Below, piece after piece: positions 36,201 to 47,022 of a DNA stretch of 64,000 nucleotides. Every line of letters begins with the position of its first letter. Within the stretch, counting starts at the first letter, position 1. The position numbers and the translations under genes were made by a program. Source of the DNA: Ganoderma boninense (Eukaryota; Basidiomycota; Agaricomycetes; Polyporales; Polyporaceae); the NCBI GenBank assembly GCA_002900995.3, contig CM035315.1, positions 2,201,826 to 2,265,825 of the forward strand, in the 5' to 3' direction. The notes under the pieces were generated by a model. The model was not told where the DNA came from. It did no database searches and worked only from the letters and a program-made list of their open reading frames with translations.

Positions 36201-36675
36201 CTCGAATGCGCAGCCGGACCGCGACCCCAACAAGCAAGCTGTACTCAGTGCCATGGTTGAGGTCGTGGGCGGGCTCGCATACACCATGTTCGACTCTGGT
36301 AGCACCACCAACGGCCTCACGCCCGAGTACAGCCATGTCATGCGTGCGCCGAAGGTCGTGCTCGACGAGCAAGTCGTGTTGCAACTCGGATGCTCGGGAT
36401 CTCGTTCCAAGATCAACTTTGGAACGAGAACCCCAGTAACGATCGGCCCTCTCGAGAATGTTGAAACTTACTTTGACATTGTCAACCTTGACAGATACGA
36501 CTGCGTGTTTGGTACGCCGTTCATGAACGACCACGGCGTCGTCCTGGACTTCAAGCGGCGTGAGATCGTCATTGGAAGTCAACGCATTCGTGCCTTCACT
36601 CACGAGGAAGACGCCGCGTTCCGAGCCAACCGTCGTCAAACCCGGAGCACGGATCGCAAAGACCCGTCGAGTTGA
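33289..36675 (+). CDS. Ty3 Gag-protease polyprotein
   Basis: 1,128 aa, no introns. The N-terminal third is Pro/Ser-rich and disordered with a coiled-coil-like stretch (around residues 195-265). A capsid-like helical domain follows from about residue 520 (YRWLDGVLNWMRAYNL, RYLRQHLIKDAEEWY, FHGLPELMIKDLRVYRGI). Then come an Arg/Ser-rich linker, a zinc knuckle CFACGKVGHFKGDPQC at residues 806-821, and an aspartic protease with MFDSGST (catalytic Asp near residue 1002) and DCVFGTPF. The knuckle spacing is C-x2-C-x4-H-x6-C instead of the usual H-x4-C. The frame ends with TGA at 36673-36675, and the same frame continues open into pol, so this ORF is likely the major product and pol an extension of it. 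Confidence 0.93.
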   Translation: MSYSRYGSLSRDEPPHFPQPVPQRAQPPVHLPPAVDDTTLPDAASFATARSQGSSRDAGEYSHTVASSDGVNTVRPPTRTHPLPATYHSPPSPSPRRDGYSSILSMDQTSVVGPGYPATGGPNTTATTAPPHSTPNVEYARRWGAPQAAPSASQPVSAVPRAASSLLTRTGVAAPPTPRQVIASFEAALTSYQSSLQEQLTLRSQQLSEHASDLSSLHARSDAVLREYAEEVRAAQARTNRALDDNQLMLRDVERTIAESRRSLGLPPLATAISPDPVPIPPPVSHSAPPLQLPPIGMPRADDVRAHTSPLQAEGMPPMHHSNPTMPRLPHEPLEDYDQRIGRAARQHGRIAQAIQPSVTSLAQSVHSLTMNGSSSHSSTGATVHTTARPCPPPSNTVHDRYADYRSTYEEVLNERHARERRELHQMQQAALSADPSAIPQEYGGNPVPQTSVRFDANMPMPSASTVRTAYANRHQPLPIYTAGQPISVLQSAAGPSGIPRGDGSGARLSNPHLDGLIQQIIRNIRYKVGQALPPLPDGAKQPKVEMPDKYPGTSDHQVFYRWLDGVLNWMRAYNLCGPDADFHRLRYLRQHLIKDAEEWYVREVDHPSIQITPSFEDAICAMHARFIHSNTAAKATEVFARCTYSHRGGVEKFAEDLKQRASEMIEHPSPYEMRMRLFHGLPELMIKDLRVYRGISPEYCTWETILEHARQLEEAYRPTDSNSQQKTTMNTQSSSMHRERTYGDRRQNGRDRTRSQSRGRSSERRPDRHSQDHRSHDNRDRRPSNTRFPPRPPTPGPSAPKDGACFACGKVGHFKGDPQCPKNRENGQSASATIRNKPRFHAQRILSASEDDLQPDARDGWGGSQYESELHSAGSESEPEGEDKDEGSEIIRAHAMRILEQEKSVSMRAMRQTTVEEVEDEDVAAERLRRTERAALEDGQTTVRLQAMRTAAKPKKPMEFRSTVRRRDSVSNAQPDRDPNKQAVLSAMVEVVGGLAYTMFDSGSTTNGLTPEYSHVMRAPKVVLDEQVVLQLGCSGSRSKINFGTRTPVTIGPLENVETYFDIVNLDRYDCVFGTPFMNDHGVVLDFKRREIVIGSQRIRAFTHEEDAAFRANRRQTRSTDRKDPSS

Positions 36676-36679
36676 CTAG
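36673..36679 (+). promoter_or_regulatory. candidate stop-codon readthrough site UGA CUAG
   Basis: The Gag-protease stop reads TGA CTA G. UGA followed by CUA (CUAG) is the best-known eukaryotic leaky-stop context. The frame after it is open without interruption for 1,102 codons up to the hAT insertion. No ATG with good spacing starts pol, which supports readthrough over independent initiation. Confidence 0.7.
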
Positions 36680-39600
36680 CCAAGAACCACGGTACGTCCG
36701 TCAAGACGAGACGAACGACCGTGGAGGATGTCGAAGATGTCGATATCCTCGCCGCGAAAATTAAGCCGAAGCTGCCTTGGGACCACCCCTCACTTATGCT
36801 ACCCTCGGACGACGACGATAGCGAAGTCGAGGAGCATCCAACGCCACGACCTACTAACAAAACTAATAAAACAGAAACAGAAACTGCGGCGAAGCACCCG
36901 CGGTCCGTGCACATCAACTACCCGGACCGCGAGTACTTTGCATACTCGAGAGTCAAGCCCAAGCCGCGCGACCGGAAGAGCGGCATGCCTGGACTCTCAC
37001 CCCACGACATGGTGGTGCCTCACTCCTCTCGAGGAGTGAGACGCGACCAGTATGGCCGCGAAGACCCGTTCGGAGTGAACGAAACCATGGAAAAAGAAAT
37101 AAAAAGATACTTTCAGGACGTACCTGAAAGTGAACGACAGGAACACACTCCTCGCCCGCCATTGGACGAGGACATCCCGGATTTGAAGGAGAAATGGATG
37201 GAGGATGTCGCCGACTTGATTGGCGATATCCCGCTGGAACTCCCACCTATGCGGGAAGTTAACCATCGAATCCCACTTGTCGATGAGGACAAGCGGTATA
37301 CATACCATCACCCGCGCTGTCCAGACGCGCTCAAGGGCCAGCTTCGAGAGAAGATGGACAAGTACTTGAGGGCTGGATGGTGGGAGATGCAACCTGCATC
37401 TCAGGCCGCGCCGCTACTCTGTATCCCAAAGAAGAATGGTAAGCTTCGGACTGTTGTCGATGCGCGGCAGCGAAACGACAACACGATCAAGGACGTGACG
37501 CCGTTCCCGGACCAGGACACGATCCGGAACGACGTCGTGCGGGCCAAGTACTGGTCGAAAATCGATATGTCTGACGCCTACGAGCAGATTCGCATCGAGG
37601 CGGCAGACATATGGAAGACCGCTTTCTCGACGATCTACGGCACCGCCGTGTCGTACGTCATGCAGCAGGGGGACTGTAATGCCCCCAGCACCTTCCAACG
37701 TCTAATGACTTGGATTTTCCGCGAATACATCGGTGTATTCGTTCACGTATATCTAGATGACATTTTTGTGTTCTCAGGGTCAGTCGAGGAACATGAAAAA
37801 CATCTGAAATTCGTGTTCGCGCGACTCCGCGAACACAAGCTGTATCTCAGCAAGTCGAAGCTCGACTTGTACTCCAAGCGCATGGAGTGCCTCGGTCATC
37901 TCATCGATGACCGCGGCCTCCATGCTGACTCCGACAAACTATCTCGCATCCGAGACTGGCGACCGATGCGCTCGCTGAACGAAGTTCAACGATTTCTCGG
38001 GCTCGTGCAGTACCTAGCTCATTTCCTGCCCGACGTCTCAGCATTTACGTCGCCCCTCGAGTCAATATGCAAGCATGGGCAGCCGTTTCACTGGCGGCCC
38101 ATTCATCAAGCATGCCTCGACCGCATCAAGGCGCTTGCAAGTTGTACTCCCATTCTCAAACCTATTAACCCCGAGTCCAACGAGCCCATCTGGGTCATAA
38201 CGGACGCCTCCGTCTACGGAATTGGGGCCATGTATGGCCAAGGACTCGATTGGCGGACATGCCGTCCCGCTGCGTTCATGTCCAAGAAGTTCTCGGCCGC
38301 GCAGCGTTCATACAAAACGTACGAGCAGGAGGCACTCGGTGTGATCGAAGCCCTTATGAAGTGGGAGGACAGGTTAGTCGGCCGCAAATTCTACATTGCG
38401 ACCGACCACCAGGCTCTCACTCAGATGCGTACCACGATCTGCGAGACGCGGAACAGCCGTCTCATTCGATGGTCCGAGTATATCGACAGATTCGACGCGC
38501 AGATTATGCACGTCGAAGGTGAAGAAAATAAGGTAGCGGATTGCTTATCCCGCTATTATGAAAACGACACGCCCGAAGACGAACATCCGCGTGCAGTCTA
38601 CGTGAACGCTGATGTTCGACTCAACCCCGAGCTCGACGAGCTTCCCGACCTGCGACGGGAAGAAATCGAGCACGATGTCGCAATTCGCGTCATGGAGCTC
38701 AGGCGAAACCCTAAGCCCAAGGCCAAGGACCCAAACAATGTCGCGGACATCATATTCAAGCGCAAACCTCGGGCCGTCAAACCTCGAGACCGAGTGGAGG
38801 AACGCGTCGCCGAGGCCGAAGGAATGGCAGAGGCCTCTCGACCTCTCGACAAGCCACCTCGAGAGCCTGCTAGTCAGGGAACTGTGCCCGCAAGCGCAGT
38901 TGCGACTGCGGGAACCTCCCAGTGGGCTGCCTCCGAGATCACGCTACGAGACGCACTGCAGGACGGGCCAAAGCTCGACGCGACCATTGAGTCCGAGCCT
39001 GGACTGGTGAACGCAATCACGCAGGGCTACGCCGACGACTCACTGTTCAAGAAGGTGATAGAGAGCCCGGCCGCGTACCCTAACTTCACAGCGCGAGATG
39101 GGTTACTGTACGTCCGAACCCGCCTCGGGTTCGAATGTCTCTGTATTCCGCGGACCCAGTACAAAAATAAAAGAAAACTCACTGAGATAATGCTTGACAT
39201 AGGTCACCGAACGCTCGGTCACCTTGGTCCGCGCAAGACGAACGAATATTTGCGGCGTTGGGTATGGTGGCCCCGAATGTCCTCCGATGTCCACAAGTTC
39301 TGCTCGACCTGTGGAACTTGTCAGATGTCAAAGACGAGTAACAGGCCGACCGCCGCATGGCTCCACTCGCTCCCCATTCCCCTGTTCCCTTGGCAATCCG
39401 TTGGGATGGATTTTCTCGGTCCGTTCCCCAACGTAGACGGATTCAACTACGTCTGGGTCGTCATATGCCGTCTCACTTGCATGGTGCACCTCATTGCATG
39501 CAAGGTAACAAACACGGCGACTGATTTAGCCGCTATCTATGTGCGCGAGATGGTGCGCCTGCATGGCGTCCCCGAATCGATCGTCTCGGACCGAGACTCG

Positions 39601-39981
39601 AAATTTACTTCGCGGTTTTGGCGCGAGGTACACCGGCTGTTGGGCACCAATCTCCTCATGTCCACGGCGTTTCACCCACAGACTGATGGCGCCTCTGAGC
39701 GCGCAATCCGGAATGTCGGCCAGATCTTACGATCCCTAGTCAATCCCGACCAGACCAACTGGCTGGACAAGCTCCCGCTCGTAGAGTTCGCTATAAACTC
39801 GAGCGTGAGTGCATCCACAGGGTTCTCTCCATTCGAACTCAATTACGGCTACCTGCCGAAGATGAGCTCGTTTCCCAACATCCCTGGCACGTTTCCTGGC
39901 GCGACCGCATTCGCTGAACGCGCCAGGCACAATCTCGAACGGGCTCATGATGCGCTGATCGAGGCACGAGTTAACTCCACT
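36676..39981 (+). CDS. Ty3 pol, first part: RT, RNase H, integrase (interrupted)
   Basis: In frame with Gag-protease across the TGA. Seen in order: an acidic linker; reverse transcriptase with the active site HVYLDDIFVF near 37743-37772; gypsy RNase H from about 38193 (WVITDASVYGIGAMYGQGLD, YKTYEQEALGVIEAL, YIATDHQALT); integrase HHCC (GHRTLGHLG, CSTCGTCQMSK, 39200-39330); and the catalytic core with Asp in GMDFLGPF (about 39409), Asp in IVSDRDSKF (about 39586) and Glu in TDGASERAIRN. The hAT inserted after codon ACT at 39979-39981, and the first three bases of its terminal repeat (TAA, 39982-39984) are an in-frame stop. Integrase tail and chromodomain continue at 47023. The pol of this copy is therefore truncated and the element is presumably non-autonomous now. 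Confidence 0.93.
39974..39981. repeat. hAT target-site duplication, left copy
   Basis: ACTCCACT, repeated at 47015-47022. Eight bases is the hAT hallmark. Removing one copy restores the pol reading frame exactly. Confidence 0.92.
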
Positions 39982-40481
39982 TAAGGCTGAGCACGGCTCG
40001 AGCCGTGGATAATCCAGAGCTGAATCCACGGATCGGACGAAAATTTTGGGCCCGATCCAGAGCCGCGCAGCTCTGAGCCGCGCATCGAGCCGTATCCGAA
40101 GATCCGTATCCAAAATCCGTGGCTCAATCCACGGATTGAGCTGTATCCACGGATTTTTTGACTTATCCATGGATATGGCTCAAAAGTTGAACTGGAGAGG
40201 CACAATTGAGCCACAACTAAGAAATTCAACCACTTGAGGACAGCCTGAGGGCTCGCTTTGAGCAATTCAAGCTTGCAATATTTACTAGTCATCAGCATAG
40301 GCTTATAACTCTGTAAAAGCTTGAGTCCAGGTCCGAGATGACAATGCATAAGCAACACCAAGGCAAAGTTGGACAACATGTAAACATCTATTCACCACTT
40401 GACTGCTATTCATACAAAGCCAAAACACATATACTCTCAGACGCAAATGACATGACATGCATATACACCACCCTCTGAACT

Positions 40482-43400
40482 TTACTCGACCTCGATGACC
40501 TCATGGGCAGCTCCAGCACGGCCAGCCGCTACAACTCCGGGCTGGCCTGCACCCTGGCGCTCCTTGCGGCGTGCCTCCCGGATCACACCGACGCTCTCCT
40601 CATCTGGAACCAGGCCCGGAATTGTCGCCCAGGACCCGAGGAGGGTGCTCGCACGCACAGACTCATCTCCGAGGGAGTGGCGGAGACGAGAGACCGTGAG
40701 GCGGCCACGCGAGAAGGCCCTCTCGGCTTCGACAGATGTCGCTGAATGGAAGGGAAGTCAGTGTCAAATGGTTAAGTGATACACTTAAAATACCGCACCG
40801 GGGATGGACAAGAAATCCAGAGCCATACGAGCCAGAGGAGCATCGCGCGGGCTCGCAAGAAGAGCATTCCAATAACCCATCGGCTCCATGACGGAGTCAA
40901 GGGTTGGGGCCTCGAGGTAAACCTCAAGCGCGTCGATGTTCTGAGCCGCAGCGGGTTTCAGAACCCCCTGGAACATCGCGCGTGTGGCCTGAGGAGCCGA
41001 GAATGTGTCAGTATGCCGTCCGAGGCAATGTACGACGTTAGAGCTCACCGCGTTGGCCGAGGCTTGGGCACTAAGACGGCCCGGACGACGGGCAGGTCCA
41101 GGGTGAGCAGCGGGGTCAGGCTGGGCTTCGCGAGCTTCGGGTGCGGCGGAGGGCTTGTAGTTAGCACGCCACTCTGAGACGACGAGCTCGCGGGCCTTCG
41201 CAACCCAGTCCTCCATCCAACCCTGGTTGCGAAAGTACTGTAGTTTGTATCGTGGGTGGAGAACTGTATACGGTGTTGAATTAGCACTTCGTGTGGCTCA
41301 ATATACATGCAAAAACTTACTCATCGCCACGCGGTAGACAATACTCTCGTCGGTGAGAGAGTAGTACTTATCAAGGACCGAGCGCCCTCGGTACGCTGCA
41401 GCACGCACAATGGGAGGGAGGTCGTCGTCGTTGCGGAACTTATCGAGATGTTCCGTGAGAAGGTCGATGAAGGGGATCACCTCGTGTACAAGGGCGCGCT
41501 TGCTGCTTGATACAGTGTTTGTGACAAAAAGGAAAGGCTATTGAATGTGAAACGCCACCCAAGTCAGTAAAAACAGTGTGTAGGAACGACTACGGCAGGA
41601 TAAATTTGGGACGCACGTGCAAGAGATGATAGAGCTTCTCGAGGATGAGCCACTCGTCATCCTCAAGAATGAAACGGCGAAGGCGAGCCCCAGTGGTGTT
41701 CCTGCCCTGCCGGCCAGGGTTGTTGAACTGGGCCATGTCGCAGACCTCGCCCAGAACATCGCGCATGTCGAGAGCACGCTCGAGGACGAGCGTGACCGTG
41801 TTCCAACGCGTCCGCACCGCACGAACCAAAACCTCGCTGTTGAGGTCCTCGTTGCCCGCAGCCTCCGCGAGAGCAGCACGCAATGTGGGGTTGTGCCAGA
41901 TCAGCTGAGAAAGGCGAATGATCTGGGGGTTCGTCATCAGTTAGCAATTGTGTGTAGGCCCTCGGAGAAACATTACGAGGGACTGCTTTACCTTCTGCAG
42001 CGCGACGCGTCCACGCTTCACATCGTTCGCCTCGAGCTCGAAGTCGGGCTCGTCCTCGTAAAGACCCTCGAGGATTATGTTGTCGGCAGCCTCGCGGGCG
42101 TTGTCGACCTCCTGGTCGCCCTCTGTGTTGTCGTCCTCGTCCTCCCCGAGGTCCTCAGAGTCTGCAAGGACCCGGTGATCGACGGTCGCCTGTCCCTCGT
42201 CCAAGACATCGAGCTCCTGCTCCTCAAGACCTTCACCCCCACGGCCGCTCTGAGTGTTAGTCGGGAAGGGCTTGCGACCCTTGTATGCGAACTGCGAGAG
42301 ACAGCCCTGTGGCATTGTGGGCTTAGCGCATTCCCGGGTACATAAAAAAAGGGGCTCATGCGCGGCGACATACCTTCACGACGAGGTTCAAAATGTGCCC
42401 GAAGCACCGCACATGTCCCTCCAGCCCTCGGAACTCCGGAACGATGGCCTGGAGCTCCTTCAGCATGACAATGTTGTTCGCCGCATTGTCTAAGGTACTG
42501 CCAAGAAGCTGAAAAAGTATTAATATGTATTTGCGGTCATGAAACATACGGATTCACCTTTTTCTCAATACCGAAATCTCTGAGACACTCGGCGAGCTTC
42601 TCCGCAAGATATACGCCCGTGTGGGCCGCGGTCAACCTACATGCAGGGCTACTAGTCAGCACTGGTCTCAAAAAAGCGAGATGCAGGCTGGACATACTTA
42701 ACGAAGTCCAGGATAAGGTGCTGAAGCTCAGCATCCTTGTACCAATGGACAGTTATCCCGAGGAAGGCGAACACATTGGGGGACGTCCACCCGTCGACAC
42801 AGAGATGAATGCGGCCCGGGTGGTCCTGTAAGATGAGGTGAGTGATACGCCGAATCTTAGCTGACCGGATGATCATTACTCACGTTAAGGAGATTCACGA
42901 CGCGCCCTTTCGCGAACGCCATGACCTCACGGATGTCCCGGCTGACCGAGAAGCGCGACGGGATCTTGACCTTCCCGTAAAGCATGCGCATCATAGCGAC
43001 AAACTCCGGGTCGTCGACAATGGTAAACGGGCGGTGGCGGCGGGCGCACCACATCGCGATCAGGTAGCGGAGTCGGGCAGGTGAGTATGCAGTACCTGCC
43101 GCGTACGCATCGATCATTTGTGTTTGCGCGGTCTCCTCCGGCTCGCAGAGGAGGCGGTGGCGGGTGAGGTTGCCCGTAGAATCTTGATAATCCTTGCGGT
43201 CGACGTGCTTCGTCGGGTGGCTACAACGGTAAAGTCAGAGTTGACGTATGGTAACGGCGAGTTCAGTACTTACACCTTGCAAACAAAACGATGAATGATA
43301 GTGCCGTTCTGCTGCCCGACGATTAGCGGGCGCGTGAAGTGGGCGTAAACGTCTGAACGCCACGTCTGGGAGAGCGCATCTGCAAGACCAACTGTCAGCA

Positions 43401-43751
43401 AGCCCCAAGTCAAGAAAACGAGCTGATGGCCGTACCGAGCACCTCCACTGGCGACTTCCCCTGGAATTTGGTGAGGAAGCGGGCGCGCTTCTCGGCGGCA
43501 GTCAAACCCTTCGCCGACCTCGCGGTCTGTGCGGCGACCTGTGCGATGGGGTCTTGGGGGTTGGGCGCATGGTCGTCGTCGTCGTCGTCGAGGTTGCCGC
43601 CGTCCTCAGCGTGGGCTTGCGCATCCTCACCATCGGAGGGCTCCTTGTCGGATGACTCGACCGTCTTAGTGCGTTTTTTGACGGCTGGAGAGCCACCGCT
43701 TGACTGAGTGAGAGCGCGAGGGCGTTTGGGGAGGTTAGCTGCGGGAGGCAT
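40482..43751 (-). CDS. hAT transposase, 12 exons, apparently intact
   Basis: Exons (minus): 43751-43436, 43379-43274, 43220-42884, 42825-42698, 42636-42558, 42508-42374, 42306-41992, 41922-41617, 41498-41321, 41263-41049, 40988-40799, 40741-40482; 854 aa with every phase matching. Seen: an acidic N-terminus, a BED-like zinc region (FVCKVHPTKH, GNLTRHRLLC), the first catalytic Asp in LCVDGWTSPN, the second in STLDNAANNIV, the hAT CFGHILNLVV block, RTRWNTV, the family block LHPRYKLQYF, and the C-terminal dimerisation domain with catalytic Glu (PLARMALDFLSIPG, SVEAERAFSRGRLTVS, LRHSLGDESVRAS). Exon 7 adds an acidic stretch of about 75 residues. It should bind the element ends and catalyse cut-and-paste movement in the nucleus. 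Confidence 0.92.
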
Positions 43752-44893
43752 TGGGGAATAGATGACTAGAAGTGCGGAAACTGGGCTTAGGGCTACTGTA
43801 CGCAAGACGGACTCTGACAGACCTGTGCTCACCTGGGGCTCGTAATATACGCCGCCTCCTGGACCTCCGGCCCGCAAGTCCCTCCTCATGTTCGACGCGC
43901 CACGTAAATTTGAGGGGAAGTAAGAGTCATTTCAGACTCATACGGGCATGCTCCAGGTCGTGTGGTAGGTGTTCTTTCGCTTGTCAGACTTTGTGGCGCC
44001 TTCACCATGCGGTCACCACTTTGTTATCTGCGTGCAGGCGGGTTGACCCTAAAAAAAGTCAGCCAATCCATGAAGGTCGTCTGTAGTAAAAGGTAAAAAA
44101 GAGCCCAAAGAAAACTCACCACAGTCCAATTGCCGACAGTTCGAACTTGAGCAAAGGCTGAAGTGGGCCGAAGCGCCCGGCGTTGAGTACCACGGCTGTG
44201 CAGCCGATGTATTGCGCGTGCGAAACCGCCATCGTCGAGCACTCAGCTGACAAGACCAAGTGAGCTGCGGGCTTCAAAGTGCTGAGGATCGGTGAAGGAC
44301 CGGAAAAAGGTGAGAGGAGAAAGATGGCAAGTAGAACGAGCAGCAAATTTACCAGCGCCTAATACCTTGACAGCTTCGAAACCCAACTACCCCACGTTGA
44401 GGCAAGCATAAGCGCTCATCCCTCCCTCATCCAAGCCACCACCACCATACGCTGCCTCAATAATATCTGCCGCTCCCCCCACCCATGCGCCTGCTGTATG
44501 GACCTCTCGCAATCGACTGCGTTCACTAACTCCGCGCTTCCGCGTGCGCGGATCGCAATCTCCGCTCTGCGACAAGCGAGCGCCCGGCTATCTCTCGGAA
44601 ACACGCCGAACAAACACCTCCCATTCACACCTCGAATCAATTCATCGCCTAAGTTCTCGGGCCACCCGCGCCGCAACACATTCGTGAGATGGGGAGAGAA
44701 ACGGAATTCACGCCGGCCCGGCCCACGAGAGGCAGTAACTGTGTGTTCTGCGGTGAGTCCCGCAAAGCGGTACAGTACGCTCGAGGAGCAGTTGGAGCAA
44801 GTCCTCTCCCCCCTGTATAAAAGCAAGCACCTCGCTCGACTCTCTGCACATACTACACACCCATTTCCCTGCCTTTGCACCATCATCCTCACC
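43752..44893. other. intergenic space between the two hAT genes
   Basis: 1.1 kb bidirectional promoter region. A TATA box for the plus-strand gene is at 44816-44822. Open frames at 44416-44916 (minus) and 44498-45061 (plus, continuous with the accessory gene frame) lie across that TATA and are not taken as coding. Confidence 0.5.
44816..44822 (+). promoter_or_regulatory. TATA box of the hAT accessory gene
   Basis: TATAAAA, 72 bp before the chosen ATG at 44894. It argues for that start although the frame is open further upstream. Confidence 0.6.
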
Positions 44894-46678
44894 ATGTCCG
44901 ACTCTGAGCTCGACACCTACGCCAAGATCACGATTCACTACGAACCTCGTACCGTGCTTCACCTCGGACCCCATGCTTCCGTCAACCTAGACGTTGAGGG
45001 CAACAACCGCAAGGTCTCGGTGAGCACGTCTAGCTCAAAAACCATACAAAATACCCGCTAAATTACTTTCTTTAAAGTTCCTCATCCCCGCTGGCCCTGT
45101 TCCCCAGCACATCACGCTTGGGACCTGCAACCGCTGGGTCGAGATCGTTCAAGGACCCCTTATTAGCAGCTGCGCCATCGACGACGACCAGCGCGAGGTG
45201 CTCCTGCACCTCTTTCTTGCCTACCGCGCCTTTGTTCGCGCCCTGCCCGGCATCAAGAGCGACCACTGGTACAGGTTCGCGGGGCAACTCGTCACGCTTG
45301 CGACGGAGGCCGGCGAGCGCGAATGCGTTGACGATCACCTGCGCCAAATCATTGAGTGGCTTCACGATGCCCTCCCAGTGGTAAGTCCTGGTTCATATCT
45401 TGCACGGCAGCCTCTGCAGTACCACTAACATCGCGACTTCCACAGAACATTTTCCTAGACCCGAGTATCCCCCCAATCACCTATAACGACGCTCCACCCC
45501 CCGCTGAGCTTGAGCACACCATCGTCGAGCCCGTGGGTATTTCTCGGGAGCAGCAGGTTGCGCTCCGTAAGCACCACGAAGCCACTATCTACCGTCTCGC
45601 CTTCGCCGCACTGCAGACTGTCCCGGACGGCGCGCCACCAGAGGTCTTTGCTCCAATCCTCCTCCAATTCGCGGCTGACGAGGATACTCGTCGTGTCCAA
45701 CTTGCCGCCTCGCACCTGGCTGGAGACCTCCCCACAAACAGCGTCACGGACGGCACTCTCCCGACCAGCATCTTCAGCGAAGCGACCCCGGGACGACTGT
45801 ATATCACTGTCGAGCTGCCCGCATACATTGTCGGATCGGTGCACACGACGCTCGTCGATTTGGTCATGCAATGCTCCCTCCACAAGGTCGAGCCCGACGG
45901 CACCACAACCGTGCTCCCCATGATTGCTACGTACCCAATCCCTCTTTTGGCTGGGCCCGGTGTTTTTTCCCCTCCCCAGGCCTCTGTGGCGGCCATCACG
46001 CCTGGCGCGCGCACTGAGCTAGTGCCTCCCATGTCGACCATCGCCGCCTTTGCACCTGTCGCGCGCACTGCGGCAGTCGCACCCGCATCATCTATCCCTC
46101 CCACCATGCTCACTGCGCCCACCGCCGCGGGTCAGCATGAGGTCCCCATCGCTGAGGTCCCCGTCGCGCCAACCGTGGTACAGGTCCCTGTCGCGCCACC
46201 TACCCTGTCCGCCGCACCATCCACGCCACCAACACCTCTTGCTCCCTCTCTGAGGTCACGCTATGTGCCGCGGCGACTAACTGTCGCTAGGCTTGATAGG
46301 CTGCCCATCGTTCAACACCCACCCCCGGCTCCGGTCCTTGGTACCCCACGCGCGGCCTCTTCCCCGCGGGCGAGCACTACTGCTCCTCGCACCGGCACCT
46401 CCTCCTCTGTGCCTGCCCGCCGTAGCCCTCGCGCTCGCGACGTCGAGACAGCCATTGCGCAGAGGCGCGACGCGACCCTGGCTCATCGTGAGAGGCAGCG
46501 AGAGGAGCGGGCTGCGCGGGCATTGTCTCGCGCGGCGGTCCGTGCTTCGGTGCGCGCTGCTGGAGGGGATGCGATTGATAGCGACGATTCGATGCCATCT
46601 CTTAGAACGGTAACTGACAGCTCCGACGGCTCAGGCTCCGAGCTTAACTTGTCTTACCTGGATGAGGAGTCGAAGTAG
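44894..46678 (+). CDS. accessory protein of the hAT element, unknown function
   Basis: Exons 44894-45019, 45078-45380, 45446-46678; 553 aa. Not recognised. Residues 1-200 look folded (ITIHYEPRTVLHLGPHASV, RWVEIVQGPLISSCAI, REVLLHLFLAYRAFV, HLRQIIEWLHDALPV). The centre is Pro/Ala/Val-rich with a repeated APVAR/PVAP pattern, and the last 150 residues are Arg-rich (ARSPRARDVE-like, HRERQREERAARALSRAAVR) followed by an acidic Ser/Asp tail (SDDSMPSL, LSYLDEESK). The Arg-rich then acidic end suggests nucleic-acid or protein contact in the nucleus (inference). Clean introns, its own TATA box and a frame without stops suggest selection. It may assist transposition or be cargo. Confidence 0.75.
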
Positions 46679-47014
46679 TAGTACTTCTTACTAGCTAGTC
46701 TTAGCATTCTCGCTCGTAGCTTTCGAGCTTGTGGCCTGTATAAAAACACCTGTATGCCCAATAGACCTCATGTATTATGTTCTACTATGCCAATGAATAT
46801 GCCGCATGCTCAAAACTTGTCAGATTTTTGTTTGGTTTAGTGCTCGGCTTACGGATTATCCGCAACGGATCTTGAGTTCCCTGGAGCTCTGATCCAGAGC
46901 CGCGCCCGAGCCGGACTGCGGTGAGCCGGAGCCGCGAGAGCTGTATCCACGGCTCCTTTTCCCGGCTCAGCGCAGATCGAACCGCGCAAGGAGCTGGATC
47001 CGTGCTCTGCCTTA

Positions 47015-47022
47015 ACTCCACT
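47015..47022. repeat. hAT target-site duplication, right copy
   Basis: ACTCCACT, partner of 39974-39981. Confidence 0.92.

Larger units (their letters stand above)
39982..47014. mobile_element. 7.0-kb autonomous hAT DNA transposon with accessory gene
   Basis: Ends: TAAGGCTGAGCACGG at the left, and CCGTGCTCTGCCTTA (imperfect inverted repeat) at the right, flanked by the 8-bp duplication ACTCCACT. Subterminal regions carry many copies of ATCCACGG/CCGTGGAT in both orientations (40003-40172 and 46850-47001), a typical hAT feature for transposase binding. It contains two divergent genes, a transposase on minus and an unknown protein on plus. Both appear undamaged. Confidence 0.93.

Noticed and set aside
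44416..44916. 166-codon minus-strand frame upstream of the hAT accessory gene
   Set aside because: Crosses the TATA box and promoter region; no motifs.
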